Positions 18,710 through 28,792 of a stretch of DNA of 64,000 nucleotides are shown piece after piece. Each line of letters begins with the position of its first letter. The first letter of the stretch is position 1. The stretch covers positions 20,282 through 84,281 of the forward strand of contig CACOMD010000002.1 of the NCBI GenBank assembly GCA_902628235.1, given 5' to 3'. Both the position numbers and the translations under genes were made by a program. Below the pieces are notes generated by a model, which saw only the letters and a list, made by a program, of their open reading frames with translations, did not search any database and had not been told where the DNA came from. The DNA is from an uncultured Prochlorococcus sp. GTDB taxonomy: Bacteria > Cyanobacteriota > Cyanobacteriia > PCC-6307 > Cyanobiaceae.

Positions 18710-19030
18710 TTAACAATTTTTAATTAGATATGGAATTGTTTTCCCAGATACATTATCTTTAACTCCATCAAAATAAATATTTCTAATAAGCTCAGTTTGC
18801 AATCCTAATATACTTGTTTGACATTTAAGATTGCCTACATAGTACTCTCTTAACTGCATGCTTTCAGTAAGTAAAATTATTTCCTTACATTTATCCTCTT
18901 GCTCAGAGTTAAAACATTTTTTTAATTCATTTAAAAATGATGAAGGATAATTGGGCTCAGTTGATAACTTGTCGACAAAGCAGTTTAATACAAAGAAAAT
19001 CGACATGAATAAATTTTTTCTTACAGTCAT
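18710..19030 (-). CDS. Small secreted or periplasmic hypothetical protein
   Basis: About 106 residues with a probable signal sequence (MTVRKNLFMSIFFVLNCFVD). The mature part contains several cysteines ('KKCFNSEQEDKCKEI', 'LKCQTS', final 'KNC'), which suggests disulfides outside the cytoplasm. A TTG two codons upstream of the ATG is an alternative start. No family recognised. Confidence 0.6.
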   Translation of the reverse strand: MTVRKNLFMSIFFVLNCFVDKLSTEPNYPSSFLNELKKCFNSEQEDKCKEIILLTESMQLREYYVGNLKCQTSILGLQTELIRNIYFDGVKDNVSGKTIPYLIKNC

Positions 19031-19079
19031 CTGCAACTTTTTTTTACTTTATTAGGTCTAAATAGAAAATCAATATTTC

Positions 19080-19110
19080 AAAAAAAAGGGTGCTCTATAT
19101 GAGCCCCCCT
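19080..19110 (-). terminator. Intrinsic terminator of the HU gene
   Basis: On the minus strand, a G-rich arm GGGGGGCTC pairs across ATATA with GAGCACCC (one mismatch), directly followed by eight T residues. It lies 27 bases past the HU stop. This is the clearest GC-stem/T-tract terminator on the minus strand in this part of the window. Confidence 0.8.
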
Positions 19111-19136
19111 AATAAAGGAAAATACATTTAAATATA

Positions 19137-19412
19137 TTAACCTTGTACTCTATCTTTAAATAATTTTCCTGCTGAAAATGTGGGTACTCTCTTAGCTGGG
19201 ATAGCTATTTTTTCACCTGTTTTAGGGTTTAGGCCCTGTCTAGCAGAACGATCTCTTGGTTCAAAAGAACCAAATCCTAGTATGGAGACTTTTTTGCCTT
19301 CCACAACTGAATCAACGATAGTTTCAATAGCTGCATCAACAACTAAAGAAACATCTGTTTTTGTGAGCTCAGTACGAGCAGCAACAAGATTTACTAAATC
19401 AGCTTTGTTCAT
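19137..19412 (-). CDS. hupB: HU-family DNA-binding protein
   Basis: A 91-residue histone-like protein. It has 'NKADLVNLVAARTELTKTDVSLVVDAAIETI', the conserved 'VSILGFGSFEPRDRSARQG' turn, and the DNA-binding arm 'NPKTGEKIAIPAKRVPTFSAGKLFK'. HU bends and compacts DNA as a dimer. It has its own terminator immediately downstream and a long upstream region, which suggests a single-gene, strongly expressed transcript. Confidence 0.97.
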   Translation of the reverse strand: MNKADLVNLVAARTELTKTDVSLVVDAAIETIVDSVVEGKKVSILGFGSFEPRDRSARQGLNPKTGEKIAIPAKRVPTFSAGKLFKDRVQG

Positions 19413-19989
19413 TGAATTGTTTGTAAAGCGGAGACTTAAAAGATTAATTTGAAATCAATCTAAATATCTCGAACTTGCACATCATATTGAGCAAATTCAA
19501 ATACGGCAACCGAAAATGCCGTCAGCGCATAGCTTTATACAGAGTTTACTGACATTTATTTCAATATTAAATAAGTTTTCTTATCTTATTTAAAAAAAAA
19601 ATCATTCAAAAGATAAATTACTAATTGGCCAAATCGATTGCTATTACTTGATTCTAACTTATTAAAAATATTAACATTAATAATAATAAAAATCTTTAAG
19701 GGTAAATTACAAAAAAAATCATACACTAATATTATTTTTTATTAACTTTTTAATATATTTTGTTCTCATCACATCCAATGCGAGAATTGCCTAACTCAAT
19801 GGTTTAATAGGCAAGTTAAATTTGAAACCCTTATTTAAATAGCCACAAAAATAAAAAGCTAATATTATGTAATTATCTAAGGTAATTTATTTAAATCTTA
19901 AACCTAACAAAATTGATAAATCTGAAAACTTTTAGATTTGATTGTGTTATGAATTTAATTTTAAAAAGTTCTTATTTTTTTCATAAAAA
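19413..19989. other. Long intergenic region between HU and glgX
   Basis: A 577-base gap, the longest without a protein gene in the window, between divergent genes. No ORF above 40 codons with a credible start is seen. Two hairpins stand out: ACGGCA (19503-19508)/TGCCGT (19517-19522), and TTGCCTA (19787-19793)/TAGGCAA (19808-19814). The first lies on the HU side in a locally GC-richer patch, the second on the glgX side. The size and structure leave room for a small RNA in addition to the two promoters. Confidence 0.5.
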
Positions 19990-22032
19990 GTGGCAGTAAT
20001 TAATATCGGCAAATCAGTCCCATTAGGTAGCACAATCACAGATGTTGGGGTTAATTTTTGCATAGTCGCAACAAAGGCAATATTAGTTGAAATTTTAATT
20101 TTTGAAGAGAAAAATTCAACTAAACCTATTTATATTTATAAGTTAGATAAGAAATTTAAATCTGGGCCATATTGGCATGCAGAAATTGAAGGTCTTGGAG
20201 AAGGAACAATTTATGCATATAGAATTCATCAGGAAGTAAATGGAATCAATAGAGATTATTCTAAAAAAGTTTTAATTGACCCTTGCTCGAGAGGGATAAC
20301 TGGTTGGGAGAACTACAAGAGAGATAAATCTACCGATGAGAGAGATAATTTATATTGCTGCTTAAAGAGTGTTGTTTGTGATAGAGAAAAATTCAATTTT
20401 AAAGAATTTCCAAGGCCTGGACATTCATGGGAGGAATCTATAATTTATGAACTACATATTGGAGCTTTTACAAAAACAATTGCTTCAATTGAAAACAATA
20501 AAAATGAAAGTTGTTTTAATAAATTTTTGCAAAAGATTCCTTACTTAAAGAATCTTGGAATAACTTCTATTGAATTACTTCCTATCTTTTGCTATGACCC
20601 GAAAGATGCGCCAAATGGCCTCAATAATTTTTGGGGATATAGTCCAATAAATTGGTTCACACCTCATTTTGAATATTTCAATGAGAATTCACCTAAGAAA
20701 ATAAGACAAGAATTTAAAAGATTTGTTGAAGAATGTCACAAAAATAATATTGAAGTAATTTTAGATGTGGTTTATAACCATACATCTGAGGGGAATAGCA
20801 ATGGCCCTGTTTTATCATGGAAGGGCATAGATGAAAACTTATATTATTTTATTGATAACAATAAATTTCAGGATGTCAGTGGATGCGGCAATACCATTGC
20901 TGCTAACAGAAGTTTGGTAAGAAGATTAATTATTGATTCACTTAAATGTTGGGTAAATGAATTTGGTATTGATGGATTCAGATTTGACTTAGGGATAGCT
21001 CTAACTAGAGGAGAAAATCTAATCCCACTTGATAACCCGCCACTTTTTGAAGATATTGAATCAGATCCAGACTTAACTGAAATTAAGTTAATAAGTGAAC
21101 CATGGGATTGTGGAGGACTATACAAAATTAAAGATTTTCCATCAAAAACAACTTTTACTTGGAATGGTCATTTCAGAGATGATGTAAGAAGATTTTGGAA
21201 AGGGGAAGAAAGTACTGCTTGGGATATGAGTGACAAAATACAAGGTAGTCCCTCTGTTTATAATTTAGAGAAAATGAATACGAAGACAATAAATTTTATT
21301 ACTTCGCATGATGGTTTTACTTTAAAGGATCTAGTGAGTTTTAATTCTAAACATAATTTTGCTAATAGAGAGAAAAATAAAGATGGAGAGAATAACAATA
21401 ATTCATTTAATTATGGGGTTGAGGGACCAACATCTAGTGAAAAAATTAATGCCTTAAGACTTCAACAACAAAAAAACTTTCTTTTATCATTATTTATTTC
21501 TAAAGGTGTCCCCATGATACTAATGGGAGATGAGATAGGCAGATCACAAGGAGGTAATAACAATACTTGGTGTCAAAATAATTTTTTAGGCTGGATGAAT
21601 TGGGACGAAACTAATCAAGATTTAGAATTGTTGAATTATGTCAAACAGCTTACTTTAATAAGAAAAAAATTAATATATTTAATTAACCCTTCTTTAAATG
21701 AAGAAATTTCAAATAATAAAAACATTATTGAATATCAGTGGCATGGGACAACTTTAGATAAACCAGACTGGGGGAGTTGGTCTCATACGATAGCTTTTAG
21801 TATAAACAATGATAAAAATCCATTAATTTGGATTGGCTTAAATGCATACTCAAAAAATATTAATTTCTCTATCCCTACATCAAAGACAAATTGGATAAAA
21901 GTTTTAGATACCTCTATGAATTTTTCGTTGAAACCTAAGACAATAAAAGATAAATTTATAAAGATTAATGCTTTAAGCTCTATTGTATTGATAAAAAATG
22001 AAGTATTTGAAAATGTATTTCAAAATAATTAA
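19990..22032 (+). CDS. glgX: Glycogen debranching enzyme (isoamylase type, GH13)
   Basis: A 680-residue alpha-1,6-glucosidase that trims limit dextrins during glycogen breakdown. It has an N-terminal CBM48-like domain ('SVPLGSTITDVGVNFCIVA') and a GH13 barrel with 'DVVYNHT', 'GFRFDLGIAL' (nucleophile Asp333), 'ISEPWDCGG' (acid/base Glu370) and 'FITSHDG' (Asp441), followed by 'ILMGDEIGRSQGGNNNTWCQ'. The GTG start at 19990 gives the expected N-terminus. Its stop codon directly abuts the 3' end of the oppositely oriented tRNA-Gly. A sugar symporter lies just beyond. Confidence 0.95.
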   Translation: MAVINIGKSVPLGSTITDVGVNFCIVATKAILVEILIFEEKNSTKPIYIYKLDKKFKSGPYWHAEIEGLGEGTIYAYRIHQEVNGINRDYSKKVLIDPCSRGITGWENYKRDKSTDERDNLYCCLKSVVCDREKFNFKEFPRPGHSWEESIIYELHIGAFTKTIASIENNKNESCFNKFLQKIPYLKNLGITSIELLPIFCYDPKDAPNGLNNFWGYSPINWFTPHFEYFNENSPKKIRQEFKRFVEECHKNNIEVILDVVYNHTSEGNSNGPVLSWKGIDENLYYFIDNNKFQDVSGCGNTIAANRSLVRRLIIDSLKCWVNEFGIDGFRFDLGIALTRGENLIPLDNPPLFEDIESDPDLTEIKLISEPWDCGGLYKIKDFPSKTTFTWNGHFRDDVRRFWKGEESTAWDMSDKIQGSPSVYNLEKMNTKTINFITSHDGFTLKDLVSFNSKHNFANREKNKDGENNNNSFNYGVEGPTSSEKINALRLQQQKNFLLSLFISKGVPMILMGDEIGRSQGGNNNTWCQNNFLGWMNWDETNQDLELLNYVKQLTLIRKKLIYLINPSLNEEISNNKNIIEYQWHGTTLDKPDWGSWSHTIAFSINNDKNPLIWIGLNAYSKNINFSIPTSKTNWIKVLDTSMNFSLKPKTIKDKFIKINALSSIVLIKNEVFENVFQNN

Positions 22033-22103
<71 letters not shown>

Positions 22104-22165
22104 ATGATGTAAAAATTTACCACTCTGCAATAATACATTATCAAACAATCAACAACTTAAAAAGA

Positions 22166-23539
22166 TTGGAAAATTCACACTCAAAAAATATAACTGGATC
22201 AAGAACTAGATTAATGCTTTCATATGGGCTTGGAGATGCAGGCACAGGACTTGCTAATGCTCAATTTGGTTTTTACCTCTTCCCTTTCTTTACATGTGCG
22301 GCGGGTTTACCCCCATGGATAGCGAGTTCTATCTTGATGATAATTAAGCTCTGGGACGCTTTTAATGATCCTTTGATTGGAAGGATGAGTGATCATACTC
22401 AATCAAGATGGGGACCAAGACTACCTTGGATGATTGGAGCATCATTACCTTTGGGAATTTTTTTAGCTGCAATGTGGTGGATACCTAATGATTACAGCAT
22501 CAAAGAAAAAACTTTTTACTACATATTTACATCAATTTTATATATGACTGCTTATACCTCAGTAAATCTTCCTTATGGTGCACTATCAACAGAAATTAGT
22601 GAAGATGAAAATATCAGAACTAGACTTAACGCCGCAAGATTTACAGGTTCAATATTAGCTTCTTTATCTGGATTAACTATAGGAGCCATATGCCTAACTA
22701 AAGGAGATATAGGTTACCTCTCAATGGGAAGGATATCAGGTTCTATTGTAGTACTTATAACTTTACTTTCAACTTGGGGTCTAGCTCCATTTGCAAAGGT
22801 TGCGAGAAAACCCATAAATAAAATACAGCCAATAAAAACTCAATTCAAGCGTATTTTAAAGAATAAAATTTTTATAAAGGTGATCTATCTTTATTTACTT
22901 CTTTGGTGTGGATTGCAGTTAATGCAAACAGTTTCATTAATATATTTACAACAAGTCATGAATGTACCGAGAGGAATATCCTTTTGGATTATTATTCCTT
23001 TTCAAATTAGTGCTCTTTTAGGATTACAAGTTTGGAGCTTTTATTCAAATAGATATGGAAGAGTTAAAGCATTAAAAATAGGTGGATTTATATGGATTAT
23101 TGGTTGCTTGATAGCAATGATACTACCACCATTGTCAAATAATTTTGAAGTGAATAATTTCAATATAGATTCAATAAAAATGTTAATTTTATTTCTTACA
23201 ATTTTATTTGTTGGATTTGGAGCATCAACAGCATATTTAATACCTTGGTCTTTATTGCCAGATGCTATTGATAATGATCCAGAGAAAGCAGCGGGAATTT
23301 ATACCGCTTGGATGGTTTTATGTCAAAAACTAGGTATAGCTCTAAGCGTAGGATTATTTGGTTATTTACTTACTCTAACTGGTTTTAAGCAAGCGGCTTG
23401 TCAGGGAATTATAGATATCAATCAACCAGATTCTGCACTTATAACCGTGAGAATTTGCATGGGTTTAATACCTTCTATTCTTGTCTATTGGGGCCTATTT
23501 ATTATGAGAAAATGGGATCAAAAATTAATTACAAACTAA
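22166..23539 (+). CDS. glcH: GPH-family sugar:cation symporter (GlcH/MelB-like)
   Basis: A 457-residue major-facilitator protein with about 12 membrane segments. It opens with 'LMLSYGLGDAGTGLANAQFGFYLFPFF' and has 'LWDAFNDPLIGRMSDHTQSRWGPRLPWM', the cation-binding N-terminal region and loop of MelB-type transporters, and 'PYGALSTEISEDENIRTRL'. From memory, the Prochlorococcus glucose transporter GlcH (formerly annotated melB) belongs to this type. The neighbouring glgX supports a link to sugar use. The TTG at 22166 is the longest start; an ATG 16 codons in (22214) is a credible alternative. Confidence 0.8.
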   Translation: MENSHSKNITGSRTRLMLSYGLGDAGTGLANAQFGFYLFPFFTCAAGLPPWIASSILMIIKLWDAFNDPLIGRMSDHTQSRWGPRLPWMIGASLPLGIFLAAMWWIPNDYSIKEKTFYYIFTSILYMTAYTSVNLPYGALSTEISEDENIRTRLNAARFTGSILASLSGLTIGAICLTKGDIGYLSMGRISGSIVVLITLLSTWGLAPFAKVARKPINKIQPIKTQFKRILKNKIFIKVIYLYLLLWCGLQLMQTVSLIYLQQVMNVPRGISFWIIIPFQISALLGLQVWSFYSNRYGRVKALKIGGFIWIIGCLIAMILPPLSNNFEVNNFNIDSIKMLILFLTILFVGFGASTAYLIPWSLLPDAIDNDPEKAAGIYTAWMVLCQKLGIALSVGLFGYLLTLTGFKQAACQGIIDINQPDSALITVRICMGLIPSILVYWGLFIMRKWDQKLITN

Positions 23540-23548
23540 TCTAGATAT

Positions 23549-24304
23549 ATGCATTATCCAAAGTTTTTAAAAAGACTACTGAGAAGCCTTGTTATTGGTG
23601 GTCAATCAATTTACTATATCTTCAATGGAAAGATTTCAAAGAGTGATCTTTTTGAACAATTAATGGAAGCAGGTCCAGGAAGCCTGATTATAGTTTTAAT
23701 AACTGGCATAGCTGCAGGAACAGTTTTCAATATTCAAGTTGCTTCTCAGTTATCAGAAATGGGTATCTCTGGAGAGATAGGTGGATTATTAGCGGTAGGG
23801 ATGGCTAGGGAGATGGCTCCACTATTGACAGCAACTCTTATGACAGGGAAGGTTGCTACTGCTTATGCAGCTCAACTGGGATCGATGAAGGTAACTGAAC
23901 AAATTGATGCAATTACTATGCTAAAAACAGAGCCCGTACAGTATTTAGTTGTACCAAGATTATTAGCTATGGTAATTATGTCTCCAATTCAATGTCTTTT
24001 ATTTTTATCAGTAGCTTTATGGAGTGGTCAAATATGGAGTACTATTTTCTATAAAGTTCCTCCAATTATTTTTTGGGCATCAGTAAGATCAGGCAGTGTA
24101 AGCCTTACAAATACTGATTTAACCTCTATGATTATTAAATCAGTCGTTTTTGGTTTACAAATAGCTATCATTTCTTGTGGATGGGGACTTACGACAAAAG
24201 GAGGTCCTAAAGAAGTTGGCACAAGCACCACTGGAGCAGTAGTAATGACACTTGTTACTGTATCTTTAATGGATGTAATCTTAACTCAAATATTATTTGG
24301 ATAA
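23549..24304 (+). CDS. MlaE/TGD1-type ABC transporter permease
   Basis: A 251-residue permease with about five membrane segments. Hallmarks include 'LFEQLMEAGPGSLIIVLITGIAAGTVFNIQVASQL', 'GGLLAVGMAREMAPLLTATLMTGKVATAYAAQLGSMKVTEQIDA' and 'GLTTKGGPKEVGTSTTGAVV'. The family moves phospholipids between membranes (MlaE in proteobacteria, TGD1 in plastids). The ATPase and MCE partners are not in this window. Starts 9 bases after the symporter and is followed by the DUF3119 gene with a 3-base gap. Confidence 0.92.
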   Translation: MHYPKFLKRLLRSLVIGGQSIYYIFNGKISKSDLFEQLMEAGPGSLIIVLITGIAAGTVFNIQVASQLSEMGISGEIGGLLAVGMAREMAPLLTATLMTGKVATAYAAQLGSMKVTEQIDAITMLKTEPVQYLVVPRLLAMVIMSPIQCLLFLSVALWSGQIWSTIFYKVPPIIFWASVRSGSVSLTNTDLTSMIIKSVVFGLQIAIISCGWGLTTKGGPKEVGTSTTGAVVMTLVTVSLMDVILTQILFG

Positions 24305-24307
24305 ATT

Positions 24308-24709
24308 ATGATTAAAAATTCTAATATTGAAGAATCAGTTACAATAGCACCATCATTTCAATTGCCTATAATTCTCATTGCATTAAGTTTTTCTCTTCTA
24401 TTTTTGAAAATTGGTTCATTTCCCACAATTATTTCTGCTTCATTCAGTTTTTTTCTTTTACTTCAATCATTTACTCTAAGAATTAAAATTTCCAAAGATG
24501 ATTTTATTGTATTGCAATTAGGTAAAGAAATCAGAAGATTTCCTTTTAAGAATTGGTTGACCTGGAAATTATTTTTACCAAGTCTTCCAGGGATTTTTTA
24601 TTTCAGAGAAAAATCTAGCCCACATTTACTTCCTATTTTATTTAACCCTGAACAATTAAGAAATCAGCTAAAAGACAAAGTAGGAGAGCTAGAAATTAAT
24701 CAAAAATGA
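24308..24709 (+). CDS. DUF3119 family membrane protein
   Basis: A 133-residue protein with two adjacent hydrophobic segments (about residues 15-54) and a soluble C-terminal half containing 'DFIVLQLGKEIRRFPFKNWLTWKLF', 'LPGIFYFREKSSPHLLPILFNPEQL'. This fits the cyanobacterial/plastid DUF3119 family, whose function is not established. It lies 3 bases after the MlaE-type permease, so a link with lipid transport is inferred from coupling. Confidence 0.8.
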   Translation: MIKNSNIEESVTIAPSFQLPIILIALSFSLLFLKIGSFPTIISASFSFFLLLQSFTLRIKISKDDFIVLQLGKEIRRFPFKNWLTWKLFLPSLPGIFYFREKSSPHLLPILFNPEQLRNQLKDKVGELEINQK

Positions 24710-24747
24710 TTTTAAAATGACCTAAATTTATTTGAATTAAAAGTCCA

Positions 24748-25743
24748 ATGAATACCAAAGAAAACGCGCCTAAGGATAGACAAGAAGCAGATAAAAGAAT
24801 GGAGGCTAAGAATCCTGGGAAAAATAACAACACAACACTTAATAAAAATTATCAATCCAAAAGTAAAAACGATAAATCAACTAATGAAGATTTATATGAA
24901 AAAATTTTTAATGAACTAATAGAGAAAAAATTGCTCTTAAACAAAGAAATTAAGGATTTAGAAAATAAGAAAATTTTATTAATGAAAGATATTGAATCTA
25001 ACTTTTCTGGCCAATCACAAAATATTGCAAACCAGGTAAAAGGTTTCCAAGATTATTTGACTGGCGCATTACAAAATCTTTCTCAATCAGTAGAAAAATT
25101 AGATTTAGTTCCTCAACCATTGATAATCAAACCTTCACCTCTAGATAAAGTTAAAAATACCGTAAATAATAATAAAGAGATTAATATCCCAGCCCTTGCA
25201 GATACTTTTAAACCCGATGAAGCAATAATTAGAAAATGTTTCTCAGATTTTTCTAATCAACCTGATTTTTATGCAGAACCATGGAAGCTTAGAAGAAGTC
25301 TTGAGGGAATTGATATAGAAATGCTTGAAGATTGGTTTTTTAATATGGGCGGTAGAGGCGCTTTAGAGAGTAGAGGTTCTAGACAAAAAAATGTACTTAT
25401 TTCAGCTGGGCTGATTTCTATCTTAGGTGAGTTATATGGGGATCAGTTTCAAACATTAATTTTAGCTTCTGAGCCTGAAAGGTTAGGGGAATGGAGAAGA
25501 ATACTTCAAGATTCCTTAGGTCTTAATAGAGAAGATTTTGGCCCAAACAGTGGTATAGTACTTTTTGAAAGAGCTGAAGGCGTCATAGAGAGAGCTGACA
25601 GACTCGAAGATAATGATGAAGTTCCACTTATAATAATTGATGCTTCAGAGAAGAGTATCGATGCTCCCATTTTACAATTCCCATTATGGCTTGCTTTCGT
25701 TGGCAGTTCAGAAGAAATTTATGATGATTTAGATTTAGTATAA
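24748..25743 (+). CDS. DUF3086 domain protein
   Basis: A 331-residue soluble protein with a low-complexity charged N-terminus (residues 1-45), a coiled-coil region (about 48-85) and the conserved C-terminal domain containing '[33 protein letters not shown]', '[20 protein letters not shown]' and 'PLWLAFVGS'. This is the cyanobacterial DUF3086 layout; no biochemical function is known. Its stop overlaps the plsY start (TAATG). Confidence 0.85.
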   Translation: MNTKENAPKDRQEADKRMEAKNPGKNNNTTLNKNYQSKSKNDKSTNEDLYEKIFNELIEKKLLLNKEIKDLENKKILLMKDIESNFSGQSQNIANQVKGFQDYLTGALQNLSQSVEKLDLVPQPLIIKPSPLDKVKNTVNNNKEINIPALADTFKPDEAIIRKCFSDFSNQPDFYAEPWKLRRSLEGIDIEMLEDWFFNMGGRGALESRGSRQKNVLISAGLISILGELYGDQFQTLILASEPERLGEWRRILQDSLGLNREDFGPNSGIVLFERAEGVIERADRLEDNDEVPLIIIDASEKSIDAPILQFPLWLAFVGSSEEIYDDLDLV

Positions 25744-26345
25744 TGATATTAGTATTTTTTATTTTATTAGTTAGTTACTTATTAGGATCTTTTCCTAGTG
25801 GATTTCTCATAGCCAAAAGTTTAAAGGGTATAGATTTAAGATATGTGGGATCAGGTTCAACTGGTGCTACAAATGTTCTCAGAAATATTGGAAGATGGCC
25901 AGCTCTTATTGTTTTTATAATAGATGTCTTAAAAGGTTTTATTGCGGTAAAGATTGCTTCCTTCATGCTATCTGATAATATTTTTCAAGTTCTTGCAGGG
26001 CTATTTGCAATAGCAGGACACATCTGGTCAATATGGTTAAAAGGGAAAGGAGGGAAAGCGGTTGCAACTGGATTAGGAATGTTTATTGCCCTCTCTTGGA
26101 AAGTTGGTCTAGCATCTTTTGGAACATTTTTAACAGTGATTAGTTTAACCAAAATAGTATCTCTATCAAGTATCATTGCAGCTATTCTTCTTCCTATATA
26201 TATGTTGATATATATAGGAACTATTAACCATTCTTTTACTTTCTTTAGTTTTATAGTTGCGATTATTGTAATCTGGAAACATAGATCCAATTTAAATAGA
26301 ATCTTTAGAGGAGAGGAACCTAAAATTAGTAAAAAAAATAATTAA
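25743..26345 (+). CDS. plsY: Acyl-phosphate glycerol-3-phosphate acyltransferase PlsY
   Basis: A 200-residue polytopic membrane enzyme making lysophosphatidate from acyl-phosphate. Conserved motifs are '[14 protein letters not shown]', '[15 protein letters not shown]', 'DVLKGFIAV', '[21 protein letters not shown]' and '[17 protein letters not shown]'. The start codon overlaps the DUF3086 stop. The 3' end overlaps the convergent pyrF stop by 4 bases. Confidence 0.96.
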   Translation: MILVFFILLVSYLLGSFPSGFLIAKSLKGIDLRYVGSGSTGATNVLRNIGRWPALIVFIIDVLKGFIAVKIASFMLSDNIFQVLAGLFAIAGHIWSIWLKGKGGKAVATGLGMFIALSWKVGLASFGTFLTVISLTKIVSLSSIIAAILLPIYMLIYIGTINHSFTFFSFIVAIIVIWKHRSNLNRIFRGEEPKISKKNN

Positions 26346-27058
26346 GCTATACTTTCACAAATATTAAAAAATACTTTAGTTGGATTTTCTGATTGTGTTA
26401 TGGACCTTCCAATCACTAATTTAGAAGCTCCACCCAATATTGCTTCTTTAGGTGTCATCACTCTTTTTTGATCGTGTCTAATTGTTTCTTCTAATCTTAT
26501 TCCAGGAGTTATTAATTGAAAATTATTGTCATAAGTTAATCTCAATGTTTTCAGTTCCCTTGGAGAACAAACACAACCATCTAATCCAGATTTAAAAGAT
26601 ATCTCTGCAAGCTTTACTACATTCTTTTCAATAGAAGTTTGTATGTTAAAGTCAATTTTTAAATCTTCCGAAGAAAAACTTGTTAAAACTGTAACTCCTA
26701 AAAGAGTTGGAGGCTTTAAATTATGTTCACTAGATCCTTCTAAAGATGCTTTTTTTGAGATTTTTAATGATCTCGAACCTGCAGAAGCATGCAATGAAAC
26801 CATATCAACTCCTAACTTTGAAATCTGGTAACAGGTTGCATACATTGTATTTGGGATATCATAAAGCTTTAAATCTAAGAAAATCTTTTTTTCCATTTTT
26901 TTCAAAATTTTTATTACTTCAGGACCTTCTTTGCAAAATAATTCCAACCCAACCTTAACCCATCTTATTTGAGGACATTTTTTTAAAAAATTTATAATTT
27001 CATTTATATTTAAACCATCTAAAGCAAGTATTATTTTTTCAGAACTTTGGATATTCAT
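26342..27058 (-). CDS. pyrF: Orotidine 5'-phosphate decarboxylase
   Basis: PyrF decarboxylates OMP to UMP, the last step of de novo pyrimidine synthesis. The 238-residue TIM barrel shows 'IILALDGLN', '[12 protein letters not shown]', the catalytic '[13 protein letters not shown]' region, '[10 protein letters not shown]', '[10 protein letters not shown]' and '[13 protein letters not shown]'. It lies 6 bases downstream of tyrS, in the same leftward transcript. Confidence 0.96.
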   Translation of the reverse strand: MNIQSSEKIILALDGLNINEIINFLKKCPQIRWVKVGLELFCKEGPEVIKILKKMEKKIFLDLKLYDIPNTMYATCYQISKLGVDMVSLHASAGSRSLKISKKASLEGSSEHNLKPPTLLGVTVLTSFSSEDLKIDFNIQTSIEKNVVKLAEISFKSGLDGCVCSPRELKTLRLTYDNNFQLITPGIRLEETIRHDQKRVMTPKEAILGGASKLVIGRSITQSENPTKVFFNICESIA

Positions 27059-27064
27059 GTTCTC

Positions 27065-28303
27065 TTAATTTTTGAATCTTTTTGTAGTTTTCTTACCAAT
27101 TTGAATAATTTTGCCATTTAGTTCTTCGACTGAATTAAAAACTAAATCTGGATTTGTAATCTTTAAGTTTTCAATCCTAACACCTCCACCTTTTATTGCT
27201 CTTTTAGCCTCACTACTAGAATTAAAAAATTCTAAATAACTTAATAAATAAAAAAATTTGATTGGGAAATTAATATTATCTAAATCTACTATTGGTATAT
27301 TTCCAACTTTTTCATTATCTCCTAAATAAATTTTTTCACAATTTGACTGTGCATCAAGCGCATTTTTTCGGCCATGAAAATTTGCAGTTACTTCAAGAGC
27401 CATAAATCTTTGAAGTTCTCTTGGAGACTTACTTTTTAAAATCGACAAATCAAAATTAGTGAGTAATTCAATATAAGATGGAATAATTTCATCCTTTACC
27501 TTTTCTAGTTTTGAATACATTGATAAAGGGTCTTCCTTTAATGAAACCGTATTCATTTCGGATTTACTCATTTTTTTTACTCCATCTAAACCAGTTAAAA
27601 TTGGAAGTAAAATACCAAATTGCGGTTCTTTTTTAAAATATCTTTGTAAATCTCTCCCTATCGCTATATTAAATTTCTGGTCGGTTCCTCCAAGTTCTAT
27701 ATCTGCGTTAATAGCCACTGAATCATAGCCTTGTAATAAAGGATATAAAAATTCATGCAACGCAATTGGTATTTGAGAATTATATCTTTTATTAAATTCT
27801 TCTTTAGCCAACATTTGGCTTACTGTAGAACTACTCATTAACTCAATAATTGTGTTTAAGTTTAAATTTTCCAACCATTCGCTATTCTTTCTTATTTCAA
27901 TTCTTCCTTTGGTTTCAAAATCTAGAATAGATTGATTTGCAGGCTTACCCATACCTAATTGTTGTAAATAAGTTTTTGAGTTTTCTTCTACTTCTTCTTT
28001 TGAAAGTTGGACTCTCGTTTTATTCTTACCGGTAGGATCACCAATTTGAGCGGTAAAATCTCCAATAATTAAAACAGCTACATGTCCATGATCCTGAAAA
28101 GATCTAAGTTTTTTAAAGAGGATACTATGACCAATATGTATGTCAGTACCAGTTGGATCAATTCCAAGTTTTACTCTTAACTTTCTATATCCTTTATTAG
28201 TTTCATCTAACTTATTAGCTAAATTTTGTTCTGGATTTTGCAATGGGAATAATTCTGAGATTCCTCTAGTAAGCCACTCTGGTAAATCTAATGTTTTAAC
28301 CAT
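27065..28303 (-). CDS. tyrS: Tyrosyl-tRNA synthetase
   Basis: A class I aminoacyl-tRNA synthetase of 412 residues. It has the HIGH element as '[15 protein letters not shown]', '[17 protein letters not shown]', the KMSKS loop ('[13 protein letters not shown]') and a C-terminal S4 RNA-binding domain ('[20 protein letters not shown]'). The length and S4 tail suit the TyrRS type of cyanobacteria. It lies 14 bases after the DUF1825 gene, suggesting a DUF1825-tyrS-pyrF operon. Confidence 0.96.
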   Translation of the reverse strand: MVKTLDLPEWLTRGISELFPLQNPEQNLANKLDETNKGYRKLRVKLGIDPTGTDIHIGHSILFKKLRSFQDHGHVAVLIIGDFTAQIGDPTGKNKTRVQLSKEEVEENSKTYLQQLGMGKPANQSILDFETKGRIEIRKNSEWLENLNLNTIIELMSSSTVSQMLAKEEFNKRYNSQIPIALHEFLYPLLQGYDSVAINADIELGGTDQKFNIAIGRDLQRYFKKEPQFGILLPILTGLDGVKKMSKSEMNTVSLKEDPLSMYSKLEKVKDEIIPSYIELLTNFDLSILKSKSPRELQRFMALEVTANFHGRKNALDAQSNCEKIYLGDNEKVGNIPIVDLDNINFPIKFFYLLSYLEFFNSSSEAKRAIKGGGVRIENLKITNPDLVFNSVEELNGKIIQIGKKTTKRFKN

Positions 28304-28317
28304 AAAATTTTTAATTA

Positions 28318-28638
28318 TTAATTTTTCTCAAGATCATCTTTCATTCGCATTAAAGTTTTATTCATTTGCTCAAACATTTGTTCAGGAGTTATACCAAACT
28401 GATTTAATTGTGTTTTTAGTTGTTCTACTGTCATTTTCGCCTGAAAATCTTCAGACAGTTCAAATCGTTTCATAAATACTTTATAACGATCCATAAGAGA
28501 TTCCATTTTTTTTATGAACATCTTTTTTCCTTCTCTATCAAATTTTCCATATTCAGAACCTAGCTTCATTAAATCCTGATAATCAGTAAAAAGCTTCTTC
28601 GCCTCTTCTTGCACAATATCTGATTCAAAAAATCCCAT
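28318..28638 (-). CDS. DUF1825 family protein
   Basis: A 106-residue, all-helical protein starting '[34 protein letters not shown]', the signature of the cyanobacterial DUF1825 family; function unknown. It is preceded by a consensus AGGAGG Shine-Dalgarno (28647-28652, minus strand, 8 bases from ATG), which is rare in this window and points to efficient translation. First gene of the probable DUF1825-tyrS-pyrF transcript. Confidence 0.9.
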   Translation of the reverse strand: MGFFESDIVQEEAKKLFTDYQDLMKLGSEYGKFDREGKKMFIKKMESLMDRYKVFMKRFELSEDFQAKMTVEQLKTQLNQFGITPEQMFEQMNKTLMRMKDDLEKN

Positions 28639-28705
28639 CTTTATATCCTCCTCTCTAATCCTTGTGACTTATTTTTATAACTGACTTGATGAATTTGCAT
28701 GTCTT

Positions 28706-28792
28706 AAAAAAGTTGTTGCACCGGTGCAACTTTTAATGTTTTTCACTTCCTGATACCAAAGGATTTGAAGTGAGGTTGCACTCTTGTTGTAC
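28706..28792 (-). ncRNA. Candidate small RNA or attenuator leader upstream of DUF1825-tyrS
   Basis: On the minus strand a -10-like TATATT (28804-28799) would start an RNA near 28792. The RNA has a hairpin GAAGTG... closed by CACTTC (28744-28749 with 28767-28772). It ends in AAAAGTTG (28734-28727 region) and CAACTTTT around the palindrome GTTGCACCGGTGCAAC, followed by T residues, which is terminator-like. GTGCAAC near the 5' end (28781-28775) could also pair with the left arm of that palindrome, giving a mutually exclusive fold. The end lies 68 bases upstream of the DUF1825 ATG. Confidence 0.4.
28715..28730. repeat. Perfect 16-bp palindrome
   Basis: GTTGCACCGGTGCAAC is its own reverse complement and is the most GC-rich palindrome in the window's intergenic DNA. 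The half-site GTTGCAC recurs at 28775-28781. It may be the stem of a terminator (6-bp stem, CCGG loop) or an operator. Confidence 0.7.

Noticed and set aside
25775..26290. Minus-strand ORFs of 63 and 101 codons over plsY
   Set aside because: PlsY motifs are intact in the plus frame; the antisense products have no recognisable features.
28689..28736. 15-codon ORF (MNLHVLKKLLHRCNF) over the palindrome
   Set aside because: It has no Shine-Dalgarno, is very short, and its sequence is dictated by the palindrome; no support for translation.
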